DNA of 5,988 bases, from the NCBI GenBank assembly GCA_014523485.1, contig JAATVK010000172.1, positions 1 through 5,988 of the forward strand. The letters run 5' to 3'. Positions 1 to 5,276 of this stretch are shown one piece after another; position 1 is the first letter of the stretch, and the number at the start of each line of letters is the position of its first letter. The stretch is from Nitrososphaerales archaeon TH5894. GTDB taxonomy: Archaea > Thermoproteota > Nitrososphaeria > Nitrososphaerales > Nitrososphaeraceae. The notes beneath the pieces were generated by a model. That model did not search any database and was not told where the DNA came from. It worked only from the letters and a program-made list of their open reading frames with translations. The position numbers and the translations under genes were made by a program.

Positions 1-75
1 ATTTTTAATATATACTTCTAGTCTTTCAGCAAGCAATAATCCTGCCTCTTTTCGGTCATGAAATTGGGTGATCAT
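1..75 (-). CDS. Phosphoribosyltransferase-like protein, N-terminal 25 codons (runs off left edge)
   Basis: Read on the minus strand from an ATG at 75, the frame stays open to the window edge and gives MITQFHDRKEAGLLLAERLE followed by VYIKN. The stretch F-x-D-R-x-E-A-G-x-x-L-A-x-x-L is the usual N-terminus of stand-alone type I phosphoribosyltransferases of the 'putative phosphoribosyl transferase' group, which bind PRPP; their substrate is generally unknown. The PRPP-binding loop would lie further left and is not visible. A second ATG at 59 is in another frame and stops after 13 codons, so 75 is the better start. A TATA-like box lies 26-27 bases upstream and there is no Shine-Dalgarno sequence. 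The family call rests on one short motif. Confidence 0.66.
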   Translation of the reverse strand, partial: MITQFHDRKEAGLLLAERLEVYIKN

Positions 76-97
76 ATATATAATTATAAGATAAGTA

Positions 98-105
98 AAT
101 TATAT
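98..105 (-). promoter_or_regulatory. TATA-like box for the phosphoribosyltransferase-like gene
   Basis: On the minus strand this reads ATATAATT, centred about 26 bases upstream of the ATG at 75. In archaea the TATA box lies about 26 bases before the transcription start, so the transcript would begin at or next to the start codon (leaderless). Other genes in the window show the same spacing, but AT-rich DNA makes single TATA matches weak evidence. Confidence 0.4.
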
Positions 106-305
106 GCACTCATTTAGACTTTTATTACAATTCTCTCTTTATTACTTTTTTCTAAACATAAAAAAACTTATTGAATGTTGTTAAAATGGATTGTAATGAT
201 TTTATTGTTGAGATTCCAGAGTATTGGTTTTCGATAATATTCTATTCTTGTCAAAGACAAAAACAATTTCCAATTACTTATGGAGAATCACTATCTTTAA
301 AATGA

Positions 306-389
306 GAATCATTTTGGACTATAAGCAAATCCATGCCTACACCTAGAATAGGATAGCAGTTTGAATGGTAAAAGTGTAAAAATAATAAT
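306..389 (+). pseudogene. Relic of a kelch-repeat gene (N-terminal segment)
   Basis: Positions 306-353 read ESFWTISKSMPTPRIG on the plus strand and then hit TAG at 354. The intact kelch protein in this window has ESIWSIGKSMPTPRTE at residues 37-52, so this is the same segment of a paralogue. Positions 327-347 match the complement of 1304-1324 base for base over 21 nt. After a frame change at about 354, the sequence reads SSLNGKSVKIII, which resembles the next kelch strand (S-x-L-N-G-K-x-Y-V). The relic is broken by TGA at 303-305, TAG at 354 and a shift, and no further blades follow. A short frame at 186-305 (39 codons, ATG start) lies just upstream in the same frame but shows no signal peptide or family motif. 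The relic lies on the opposite strand to the intact gene. Confidence 0.72.
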
Positions 390-466
390 TTGTTCTTAAT
401 CAATGTTTTACTAATTATAATGATTACCCTCTTACACACTCATCTTTTTAGAAAGTACAAGAGATT

Positions 467-1450
467 TTATTCTCTAGGATTGAAAATTTCATTAACACTA
501 GTCACGCTCAATCCAGGTTCAGGTCCTCCTCCTATTACATATATTTTATCATTAACAGATACTGCTGACAATCCATGACGAGCAGTAGGCAAAGGTTCTT
601 TAGATTCCCATTTGTTATCTTTAACATTATATTTTTCATTATTGTTATATGTTTTAATAATATCTTCTCCTCCAAATACATAGATAGTATTATTGATTGA
701 TGCTGCACTAATTCCACTTCTTTTTGAGGGCATTGGGTCAAGTTTTATCCATTTATCCATTTTAGGATCGTACATTTCAGTAACATTAACATTGGTAATG
801 GGTAGAGATCCTTCTATTCTTCCCCCAATTACGTACACATTTCCATCAACAACTGCAGATGCAGCATGATGTCTTGCAGTAGGCATTGGTGATTTTGATA
901 TCCAGGTCTTCGTTTTTGAATTGTATGCTTCATTAATATCCATAATACCAATTTCGCCTTCACCACCCATAGCAAACAGTATTCCTTCTATAAATACAGT
1001 TGTTAGGGCACCTCTAGCAGTAGGCATAGAGGATCCCTCTGTCCAAATATCCCTTTTGGGGTCATAAATAAACAATTTAGCGGAAGGTAGCCAATTGTTA
1101 TTTGTATATCCTCCTATAACATATATATTGCCATTAAATGTGGTTGCAGCCGCATGATGAAGAGGTTGTGGTAAATGTGCTACTGCCTTCCAGGAATCAT
1201 TTTTAATATTATAAACTTCTACGGTATCAAGTACTTTACCAGATTTGTCAAATCCACCTATGACATAAATATTATCATTAATAATAGTAGCAGTAATTTC
1301 TGTTCTAGGTGTAGGCATGGATTTTCCAATGGACCAGATAGATTCAGTGGTTTCTGTAAATGCGTGTTGTTGTATTGATACAAACATTAAGAGAATCAAA
1401 AAAAACGACAGTAAAGGAAAAACTGATGATAAAAATAAAGTATATTTCAT
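467..1450 (-). CDS. Secreted six-bladed kelch-repeat beta-propeller protein
   Basis: The 327-residue protein begins with a basic and hydrophobic segment (MKYT, then a hydrophobic run at residues 5-27) typical of a signal peptide or N-terminal anchor. Six kelch repeats follow, each with a Gly-Gly pair (65-66, 113-114, 162-163, 209-210, 260-261, 307-308), usually within (I/V)YVIGG, then an aromatic and a Trp (87, 136, 183, 234, 281). The strand carrying Trp39 and MPTPR lies before the first Gly-Gly repeat, while the last repeat ends at EIFNPRE without its Trp strand. The N-terminal strand therefore very likely completes the last blade, giving a closed six-blade ring. Kelch propellers act in binding or, in galactose-oxidase relatives, catalysis; no copper-oxidase residues can be assigned here. 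Function is probably cell-surface binding, by inference. Start ATG at 1450 sets the signal peptide correctly. The gene stands alone. Confidence 0.9.
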   Translation of the reverse strand: MKYTLFLSSVFPLLSFFLILLMFVSIQQHAFTETTESIWSIGKSMPTPRTEITATIINDNIYVIGGFDKSGKVLDTVEVYNIKNDSWKAVAHLPQPLHHAAATTFNGNIYVIGGYTNNNWLPSAKLFIYDPKRDIWTEGSSMPTARGALTTVFIEGILFAMGGEGEIGIMDINEAYNSKTKTWISKSPMPTARHHAASAVVDGNVYVIGGRIEGSLPITNVNVTEMYDPKMDKWIKLDPMPSKRSGISAASINNTIYVFGGEDIIKTYNNNEKYNVKDNKWESKEPLPTARHGLSAVSVNDKIYVIGGGPEPGLSVTSVNEIFNPRE

Positions 1451-1472
1451 ATCAAAATATTATTTTCTTTAG

Positions 1473-1480
1473 TAAATAAG
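1473..1480 (-). promoter_or_regulatory. Weak TATA-like box for the kelch gene
   Basis: On the minus strand this reads CTTATTTA, centred about 26 bases upstream of the ATG at 1450. The match to the archaeal TATA consensus is modest; the spacing supports a leaderless transcript. Confidence 0.28.
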
Positions 1481-1505
1481 ATTATCTTTCTAATGTAATT
1501 TTTTA

Positions 1506-1676
1506 AAATTGTTCACAATTGGAACAGGAAGGATTAAACTTACAAAATAATATAAAATAACTAGATACTAATACACCAGGTATTGAGAGAGAGAAACTAC
1601 TACCATAAAGAATATCATTAGTAATAGCTAGAACGTCAAAATTCTCTACTAGGTCTGCTTCTAAAGCTTCATTTTT
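1506..1676 (-). pseudogene. Start-less 57-codon reading frame, possible gene remnant
   Basis: A minus-strand frame runs without a stop from just inside a TAA (complement of 1677-1679) to a TAA at 1503-1505, and contains no ATG, GTG or TTG start. It reads as an acidic stretch (EALEADLVENFDVLAITND), then a hydrophobic stretch around IPGVLVSSYFILF, and ends in a Cys-rich tail with a C-S-N-C pair. It could be the 3' end of a lost membrane-protein gene. No family is recognised, and a frame this long can occur by chance. The rest of the 310-base gap (1451-1760) holds only promoter elements and A-rich sequence. Confidence 0.22.
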
Positions 1677-1730
1677 TTATTCAAATAAAATAAAAAAAGA
1701 AGAACCAGAAATTAAAATGTAAATAATAAA

Positions 1731-1738
1731 TTATAAAA
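1731..1738 (+). promoter_or_regulatory. TATA-like box for the small coiled-coil protein gene
   Basis: TTATAAAA is centred 26-27 bases upstream of the ATG at 1761. This is a good archaeal TATA match at the spacing expected for a leaderless mRNA. The only purine-rich stretch nearby (AGGAAG at about 1738) is too far from the ATG to act as a ribosome binding site. Confidence 0.5.
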
Positions 1739-1760
1739 GGAAGTTAAAAATCGATCTAAC

Positions 1761-2105
1761 ATGTTAAGTGAATTATCACGAATATTGGAATGTTTCAATT
1801 ATATAGATTGTACTAATAAAGTTGATCTTACCAATACTGCTGCGACAATCATAGGTATTATCATAGGGTCTGTTATTGGTGCCATAATTAGTTGGTGGAT
1901 ATATAATAGACAAGAAAAAACTGCAGTTAAAGAACAGGAAATACTAGATCATATAGTAAACTTAGAAGAGAAACATGAAAATATTTTAGAAAAACATGAA
2001 CTTGTTTTAGAAAAGATACAAATTGTTGAGCAAAATCACGAGGAAATGTTAAACAATATTTTGACATTAGGTAAGAAGATAGATTCATTGTTAGAAAATA
2101 GATAA
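1761..2105 (+). CDS. Small membrane-anchored coiled-coil protein
   Basis: The 114-residue product has three parts. A short N-terminal head (1-26) contains Cys11 and Cys17. One transmembrane helix spans about residues 27-48, with small-residue spacing (G-x-x-x-G, G32/G36/G40) and ending in SWWIYNRQ, a typical aromatic and basic interface. The rest (about 56-112) is a charged helix in near-perfect heptads, for example LEKHELV-LEKIQIV, with Leu, Ile or Val at core positions. The basic residues after the helix predict a cytoplasmic coiled coil and an outside N-terminus. Such proteins often assemble as bundles or tether partners; no enzymatic function can be read. ATG 1761 is chosen because it follows a TATA box at leaderless spacing. 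The gene stands alone, divergent from the kelch gene and convergent with the copper protein gene. Confidence 0.75.
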   Translation: MLSELSRILECFNYIDCTNKVDLTNTAATIIGIIIGSVIGAIISWWIYNRQEKTAVKEQEILDHIVNLEEKHENILEKHELVLEKIQIVEQNHEEMLNNILTLGKKIDSLLENR

Positions 2106-2160
2106 TATTTAGAAGTGAATTAAATTTTATTCAACCAATTAAGTGATAGATGTTTATTGT

Positions 2161-2166
2161 AAAAAA
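2161..2166 (-). terminator. T-tract terminator candidate for the copper protein gene
   Basis: On the minus strand a run of six T lies about 26 bases past the stop of the gene at 2192-2605. Archaeal RNA polymerase stops at short T-runs without needing a hairpin. It also lies in the convergent gap with the coiled-coil gene. Confidence 0.35.
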
Positions 2167-2191
2167 TAGGATGGTCTATTAATAATAAGAA

Positions 2192-2605
2192 TTAACCAAC
2201 CATAACCCTACCTGTCATCCATGGGTGGATTACACAATGATAACCAAATGTTCCTGGAGAATCAAACGTATTATCCCATACCATCTCTGGAGGTATTGGG
2301 CCAGAATCAAAAAGAGATGGTGCTCCGCCACTTCCTCCTTCATTAGCAGTTATTGTATGTTCTGTAGAATCCTCATTCGTCCATGAAACTGTACTTCCTG
2401 GCATAACATTAATTGCATTTGGAGCAAATGGTTCAAAATTGCCTTCATCGGCCGCTCCTGGTGTAATTATTACTGCTGATGATGAACCTGAGTTTTGCTG
2501 AGAAAAGGCGGCGGTAGGAAGAGATGTTGGATTGTTGGATAAAAATCCAAAAGTTAGTAGTATAGTACCTATTATACTTAAAGTCAAGATCTTTTCTATA
2601 GACAT
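2192..2605 (-). CDS. Secreted blue (type-1) copper protein, plastocyanin/halocyanin-like
   Basis: The 137-residue protein is a single cupredoxin domain. A hydrophobic export segment (about 5-23) is followed by a low-complexity linker rich in Ser, Asn and Gln, with likely cleavage near AFS/QQ (residues 33-37). The copper ligands are clear: His83 in EHTIT, then Cys124, His127 and Met130 in YHCVIHPWM. The mature domain starts near residue 43. Length and layout fit archaeal plastocyanin-like proteins that carry electrons at the cell surface; ammonia oxidisers use many of these in place of cytochrome c. No membrane anchor follows the domain, and no lipobox Cys is present, so the protein may be soluble outside the cell or held by an uncleaved N-terminal helix. 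The start ATG at 2605 has a TATA box 26 bases upstream. The specific redox partner is unknown. Confidence 0.93.
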   Translation of the reverse strand: MSIEKILTLSIIGTILLTFGFLSNNPTSLPTAAFSQQNSGSSSAVIITPGAADEGNFEPFAPNAINVMPGSTVSWTNEDSTEHTITANEGGSGGAPSLFDSGPIPPEMVWDNTFDSPGTFGYHCVIHPWMTGRVMVG

Positions 2606-2627
2606 ATAATCTCAATCTTGAATTATG

Positions 2628-2635
2628 TATAAAAA
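2628..2635 (-). promoter_or_regulatory. TATA-like box for the blue copper protein gene
   Basis: On the minus strand this reads TTTTTATA, centred about 26 bases upstream of the ATG at 2605, again the leaderless arrangement. Confidence 0.45.
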
Positions 2636-2767
2636 TTTTAGTTGAGTTTGTTTTAGTAAATATGATATAGAAAATATTTAAGTAAATTAATAATAATCAT
2701 TTTTTTATCTATTTTGCTATAAGAGTTCTTCATTCGCCTCTAATTTCATTGTGTATAAATGACATTA

Positions 2768-2793
2768 CACCAAAATTGTACAGAATTTTGGTG
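2768..2793. repeat. Perfect 10-bp inverted repeat with 6-base spacer
   Basis: Arms CACCAAAATT (2768-2777) and AATTTTGGTG (2784-2793) are exact reverse complements around GTACAG. A TATA-like sequence (TATAAAT, 2754-2760) lies just to the left, so on the plus strand the repeat would cover the expected transcription start. It could be a regulator-binding palindrome or an RNA hairpin. No T-run follows, so it does not look like a terminator. It lies between the divergent copper protein gene and the gene at 3040. Apart from this and the two palindromes described separately, I see no gene in 2606-3039. Confidence 0.55.
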
Positions 2794-2897
2794 ATACATT
2801 AGATTTTAAATCAAGAGAGCAAACAGTCTTCGAACTGGAATTGACCTTCAACAACACCTATAGTAAAACCTATATAATAAATCATTGTAGATACTAT

Positions 2898-2912
2898 TTT
2901 CCGATTCGGAAA
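2898..2912. promoter_or_regulatory. Operator-like palindrome, copy 1 (upstream of gene at 3040)
   Basis: TTTCCGA-T-TCGGAAA is a perfect 7-1-7 palindrome. Its core and right flank (2899-2916, 18 bases) are identical to 5277-5294 in front of the Lrp-GAF regulator. Size and symmetry suit an Lrp/AsnC dimer site. It lies about 135 bases before the ATG at 3040. Confidence 0.55.
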
Positions 2913-2968
2913 TAATAATGAATAATATTAAAATAATATATTCATATCATAAATTTTATCCTACATAA

Positions 2969-2983
2969 TTTCCGAAATGGAAA
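2969..2983. promoter_or_regulatory. Operator-like palindrome, copy 2 (diverged)
   Basis: TTTCCGAAATGGAAA matches copy 1 at 12 of 15 positions. The outer five bases of each arm are still complementary and only the centre differs. It lies about 64 bases before the ATG at 3040 and 71 bases (centre to centre) from copy 1. A further half-site (TTCCG) is at 3001-3005. Lrp-type proteins commonly bind several spaced sites cooperatively. Confidence 0.42.
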
Positions 2984-3009
2984 ATAATGACCAAAAATAA
3001 TTCCGTAGA

Positions 3010-3017
3010 AAATATTA
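3010..3017 (+). promoter_or_regulatory. Weak TATA-like box for the gene at 3040
   Basis: AAATATTA is centred about 26 bases upstream of the ATG at 3040. It is a poor TATA match, consistent with a promoter that needs an activator bound at the palindromes upstream, though that is inference. Confidence 0.28.
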
Positions 3018-3039
3018 TTACAAATGACGTAGTATAGTT

Positions 3040-3366
3040 ATGAATCAATTAAAAAATATAGATTTCTTCGAATTAGATAGAGTATTAGAAGATGTTGCGA
3101 AAACATATGCTGCACCATCAGCTACAGTATGGTTTAAAGTAAATAATAATAGCAAACCCACACAAGAAGAATATCATGAGAAAGTTGTTGAATTTATAAA
3201 GAAATTTGAAGATTTGATGAAATCTAATTTTCCATCAGAAAACGAACATTCAGATTACTTGAGAGAGTATATTTCCAAAAATATAAGATATGGAATCTCT
3301 TCAATTAACGATGGAAATAACAGAGAAGTAGAAAGAAGATATCGATATTATGTGGATTTCAATTAA
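3040..3366 (+). CDS. Hypothetical small soluble protein, first gene of a two-gene unit
   Basis: The 108-residue product is not recognised. It is charged, mostly helical in appearance, and has no cysteine, signal peptide or membrane segment, so it is probably cytoplasmic. Features that can be seen are an N-terminal helix (residues 7-22), a short strand-like stretch ATVWFKV (28-34), a Lys/Glu-rich helix (41-61), and a basic, aromatic C-terminus with REVERRYRYY (95-104). Nothing points to an active site. The next gene begins 25 bases after the stop on the same strand, so the two are probably cotranscribed. Two palindromes shared with the Lrp-GAF promoter lie upstream, suggesting control by that regulator. 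The upstream spacing gives a leaderless start with only a weak TATA box. Codon use looks like that of the neighbours. Confidence 0.68.
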   Translation: MNQLKNIDFFELDRVLEDVAKTYAAPSATVWFKVNNNSKPTQEEYHEKVVEFIKKFEDLMKSNFPSENEHSDYLREYISKNIRYGISSINDGNNREVERRYRYYVDFN

Positions 3367-3391
3367 CAACAGGTAGGGTTGACTAAAAGAA

Positions 3392-3997
3392 ATGCCTTTA
3401 AGTTTATACAAACTCGCATTCCCAGGTATAGTCGCATTATTAGCGGTTGGAACAGCAGGTTTTCTACTTGCCTTCAGTTATTATCCAGAAAAACATGTAA
3501 ATGTAGATATTGATGGAAAATGTTATGAATTATTAGATGCTTCAAATGAAAAACATAAAATTCTCAGAGCTGAAAATGAAATCAATATTAAACAAATGCA
3601 ATTAAACATGATTGAACACAGTGATACAAGTTTACCAATAGTCTTTAGTGGTTTTAAAGATAATGTAGAAGATTTCATAAAACAGTATAATATTAGAAAC
3701 ATATTATCGGTACAAAAGGTTTCTGACAATCCAACATTTGATAAATTTATAATAAAAGCAACATTATCAAAGACTGATCTTCAAAAAATAGTAAATGATC
3801 TGACAATAAGTGATTTTTATCCAACATTATCAGTAAAAGGAAGTGTTGGGTTGGGACCAAATAAATACATTAGTAGCGAGGAAGGAAAAATAATTTCTAC
3901 AGAATCTAAAGACTTTATGCAAAATGGTATCAAAAATATCGTTGAATCAAATATAGGAGTAGGAGGAATAAAATTAGCTGAATGTCGTAATATTTAG
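3392..3997 (+). CDS. Hypothetical membrane-anchored extracytoplasmic protein
   Basis: The 201-residue product is not recognised. Residues 8-29 form one hydrophobic helix after a basic N-terminus (K7), which acts as signal-anchor, leaving about 170 residues outside. Just outside is Cys44, then a charged helical stretch (about 50-74) that could form a short coiled coil, followed by an alternating alpha/beta-like region with SGFKDNVEDFIKQYNI and a Gly-rich part (148-156). A second cysteine, Cys198, is four residues from the end; a Cys44-Cys198 disulfide is possible. The gene lies 25 bases after the gene at 3040, so coexpression is likely; only a poor ribosome-binding match (GGTAGGG, 13 bases before the ATG) is present. 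The role is unknown. The downstream remnant at 4037-4150 is in the same frame but separated by three stops. Confidence 0.7.
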   Translation: MPLSLYKLAFPGIVALLAVGTAGFLLAFSYYPEKHVNVDIDGKCYELLDASNEKHKILRAENEINIKQMQLNMIEHSDTSLPIVFSGFKDNVEDFIKQYNIRNILSVQKVSDNPTFDKFIIKATLSKTDLQKIVNDLTISDFYPTLSVKGSVGLGPNKYISSEEGKIISTESKDFMQNGIKNIVESNIGVGGIKLAECRNI

Positions 3998-4036
3998 GGA
4001 AAAGGAAAAAAACTATTTTTATTGGAAAATTAATAA

Positions 4037-4150
4037 AACAGACTTAATCCAGCAGGATACTTCCATGGTAGAAGCAGTGAACCATTTACAGTAGCCTATA
4101 CTGTAGTCGGAAAAACAGTTGAACTTGAACTTTCTTCATTATACAAATAA
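4037..4150 (+). pseudogene. C-terminal remnant of a lost protein gene
   Basis: From a stop at 4034-4036 to TAA at 4148-4150 the plus strand is open and reads like real protein: NPAGYFHGRSSEPFTVAYT, then VVGKTVELELSSLYK. The stretch has beta-strand alternation and a composition richer in Gly, Val and Thr than a random AT-rich frame would give. No in-frame start codon exists, and three in-frame stops (3995, 4031, 4034) separate it from the preceding gene, so it is a 3' stub. It shares frame with the gene at 3392, so it might once have been that gene's end, or the tail of a separate deleted gene. I do not recognise the family. Confidence 0.5.
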
Positions 4151-4165
4151 TTTTTTTTATTTTTA
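4151..4165 (+). terminator. T-rich tract after the unknown two-gene unit
   Basis: A run of eight T (4151-4158) followed by A and five more T lies right after the remnant's stop codon and before the convergent regulator gene. This suits archaeal T-run termination of plus-strand transcripts. Confidence 0.42.
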
Positions 4166-4240
4166 TGTTTAAAATATAGTCTATAAATAATATTATACAA
4201 TAATTAAGTTATTCAACAAATTCCACATCATTTGAATCGA

Positions 4241-5236
4241 TTATTTTATTTGTAGGTATTCTTGAGCATCAAAATGTGTAGATAATTCTATTGATACCTT
4301 GTCAGAGAAAACTCCCAATAATTCAAAATCACCTATATTGAGTCTTTTTTTGCTAAACATAGCTAGAACTCCTATTATCTTTCCTTTATGTTTTAAAGGA
4401 TAACCAGCAAAAGATTCCAGTTTTTCTTTTTTTGCCCATTCAGGATATTTTATTCGTGGATCATTTACCACGTCATTAGTAATAATTGGTTTACCACTTT
4501 TGGCGATATAACCAATTTTCAAAGAATCGATAGGTATTCTTGAGAATTCTCCACTAATACTTTTATATTTTCCAGCACTAAACTTTAGAATCAAATGTTG
4601 TTCATCTTTATCCAATAACCAAATTCTTGCAAATTTGGCATCAAAGAATTTTACTAGTCCATCTACAATCAACTGTAGCTTATCATGTAGAAATTGTGTT
4701 TTTTCAACAGTTTCAAGAATTTGATAGACAAGTATTTTTCGTTCAGTAAGTTTACTATCATTAATAAAAGAATAGGGGAATAGTTTGAAGGTCTTGGTTT
4801 CATAAGAACGATAGTCCATAATAATTTCTGCAAATCTTTGTAAGAAATTACTGCTTTCAAGTTCGTATTGTTCTATTGTATCAAAGACAAAATGAAAAAT
4901 CCAGTCATAATCTCCGCTAGCTTTTGCTGAAAAAACACAAAATGGTGCATCTTTTGAATAATTAATTAATCTATTAATTAAATTAGTTGAAGGTGATGTA
5001 TATTTGAATTTTAATAAAATAGTACGATTTACTTTTTGTGATACTAGATCAGGATTAAGAATTGCACAATATCCTAAGATCACATTTCTATTTTCTAACC
5101 TTTTCAATCGCTGTCTTATTGCTCGATCTGTTATCTTGTAATCCATTTCATGAAGAATATGTGCTATTTGATATGCGGAAATTCGAGCATTTTTACCTAG
5201 TTCATGAAGGATAACTTTATCAATTTCATCTAGCAA
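4241..5236 (-). CDS. Lrp/AsnC-type transcription regulator fused to a C-terminal GAF sensor domain
   Basis: The 331-residue protein has three parts. Residues 1-62 are an AsnC-type winged helix: LDEIDKVILHELGKNARIS, a recognition region around residues 34-50 (ITDRAIRQRLKRLENR) and VILGYCAILNP. Residues about 70-150 form the RAM effector/oligomerisation domain, with ASGDYDWIF (106-114) as the usual G-x-Y-D turn. Residues about 175-320 form a GAF domain, with FFDAKFARIWLLD (197-209), a central KPIITNDVVNDPR (249-261) and SFAGYPLKHKGKIIGVLAMFSKK (275-297). Plain Lrp proteins end near residue 150, so the GAF half is an addition, probably sensing a small molecule; the ligand cannot be read. The start is TTG at 5236: it gives the standard (M)LDEID opening, an in-frame stop (TAG at 5243-5245) lies just upstream, and the nearby ATG at 5229 is out of frame. 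An operator-like palindrome sits upstream, suggesting autoregulation. Confidence 0.9.
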   Translation of the reverse strand: MLDEIDKVILHELGKNARISAYQIAHILHEMDYKITDRAIRQRLKRLENRNVILGYCAILNPDLVSQKVNRTILLKFKYTSPSTNLINRLINYSKDAPFCVFSAKASGDYDWIFHFVFDTIEQYELESSNFLQRFAEIIMDYRSYETKTFKLFPYSFINDSKLTERKILVYQILETVEKTQFLHDKLQLIVDGLVKFFDAKFARIWLLDKDEQHLILKFSAGKYKSISGEFSRIPIDSLKIGYIAKSGKPIITNDVVNDPRIKYPEWAKKEKLESFAGYPLKHKGKIIGVLAMFSKKRLNIGDFELLGVFSDKVSIELSTHFDAQEYLQIK

Positions 5237-5265
5237 ACAAATCTATATTTATTTTGTTTTTTTGC

Positions 5266-5274
5266 TTATACAAA
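5266..5274 (-). promoter_or_regulatory. TATA-like box for the Lrp-GAF regulator
   Basis: On the minus strand this reads TTTGTATAA, centred about 34 bases upstream of the TTG at 5236, predicting a start of transcription about 6 bases before the codon. The palindrome at 5277-5289 begins 3 bases further upstream, in the position of the TFB recognition element. Confidence 0.4.
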
Positions 5275-5276
5275 TA

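Noticed and set aside
186..305. Small plus-strand frame of 39 codons with ATG at 186 and a TATA-like sequence about 26 bases upstream
   Set aside because: No family motif, no signal peptide and skewed composition; the length is easily reached by chance. It lies in frame with the kelch relic behind it but shows no kelch features.
460..475. Inverted repeat AGAGA-TTTTAT-TCTCT across the kelch stop codon, as a possible terminator
   Set aside because: Only a 5-bp AT-rich stem, and no T-run follows it in the minus direction; a T5 run at 378-382 is a slightly better but still weak candidate.
390..578. 62-codon plus-strand frame overlapping the kelch stop region
   Set aside because: Its second half is the antisense of the kelch C-terminus, and the first half is a generic hydrophobic AT-rich translation; no promoter or ribosome site supports it.
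2763..2915. Plus-strand open stretch of about 51 codons between the copper protein gene and the gene at 3040
   Set aside because: No start codon, no recognisable motif, and it runs through the two palindromic elements, so it is better read as intergenic DNA.
3523..3729. 68-codon minus-strand frame within the gene at 3392-3997
   Set aside because: Antisense shadow of a longer gene with a credible signal-anchor; no promoter of its own.
4669..4860. 63-codon minus-strand frame inside the regulator gene
   Set aside because: Out-of-frame shadow of the Lrp-GAF coding sequence, which has clear domains throughout.
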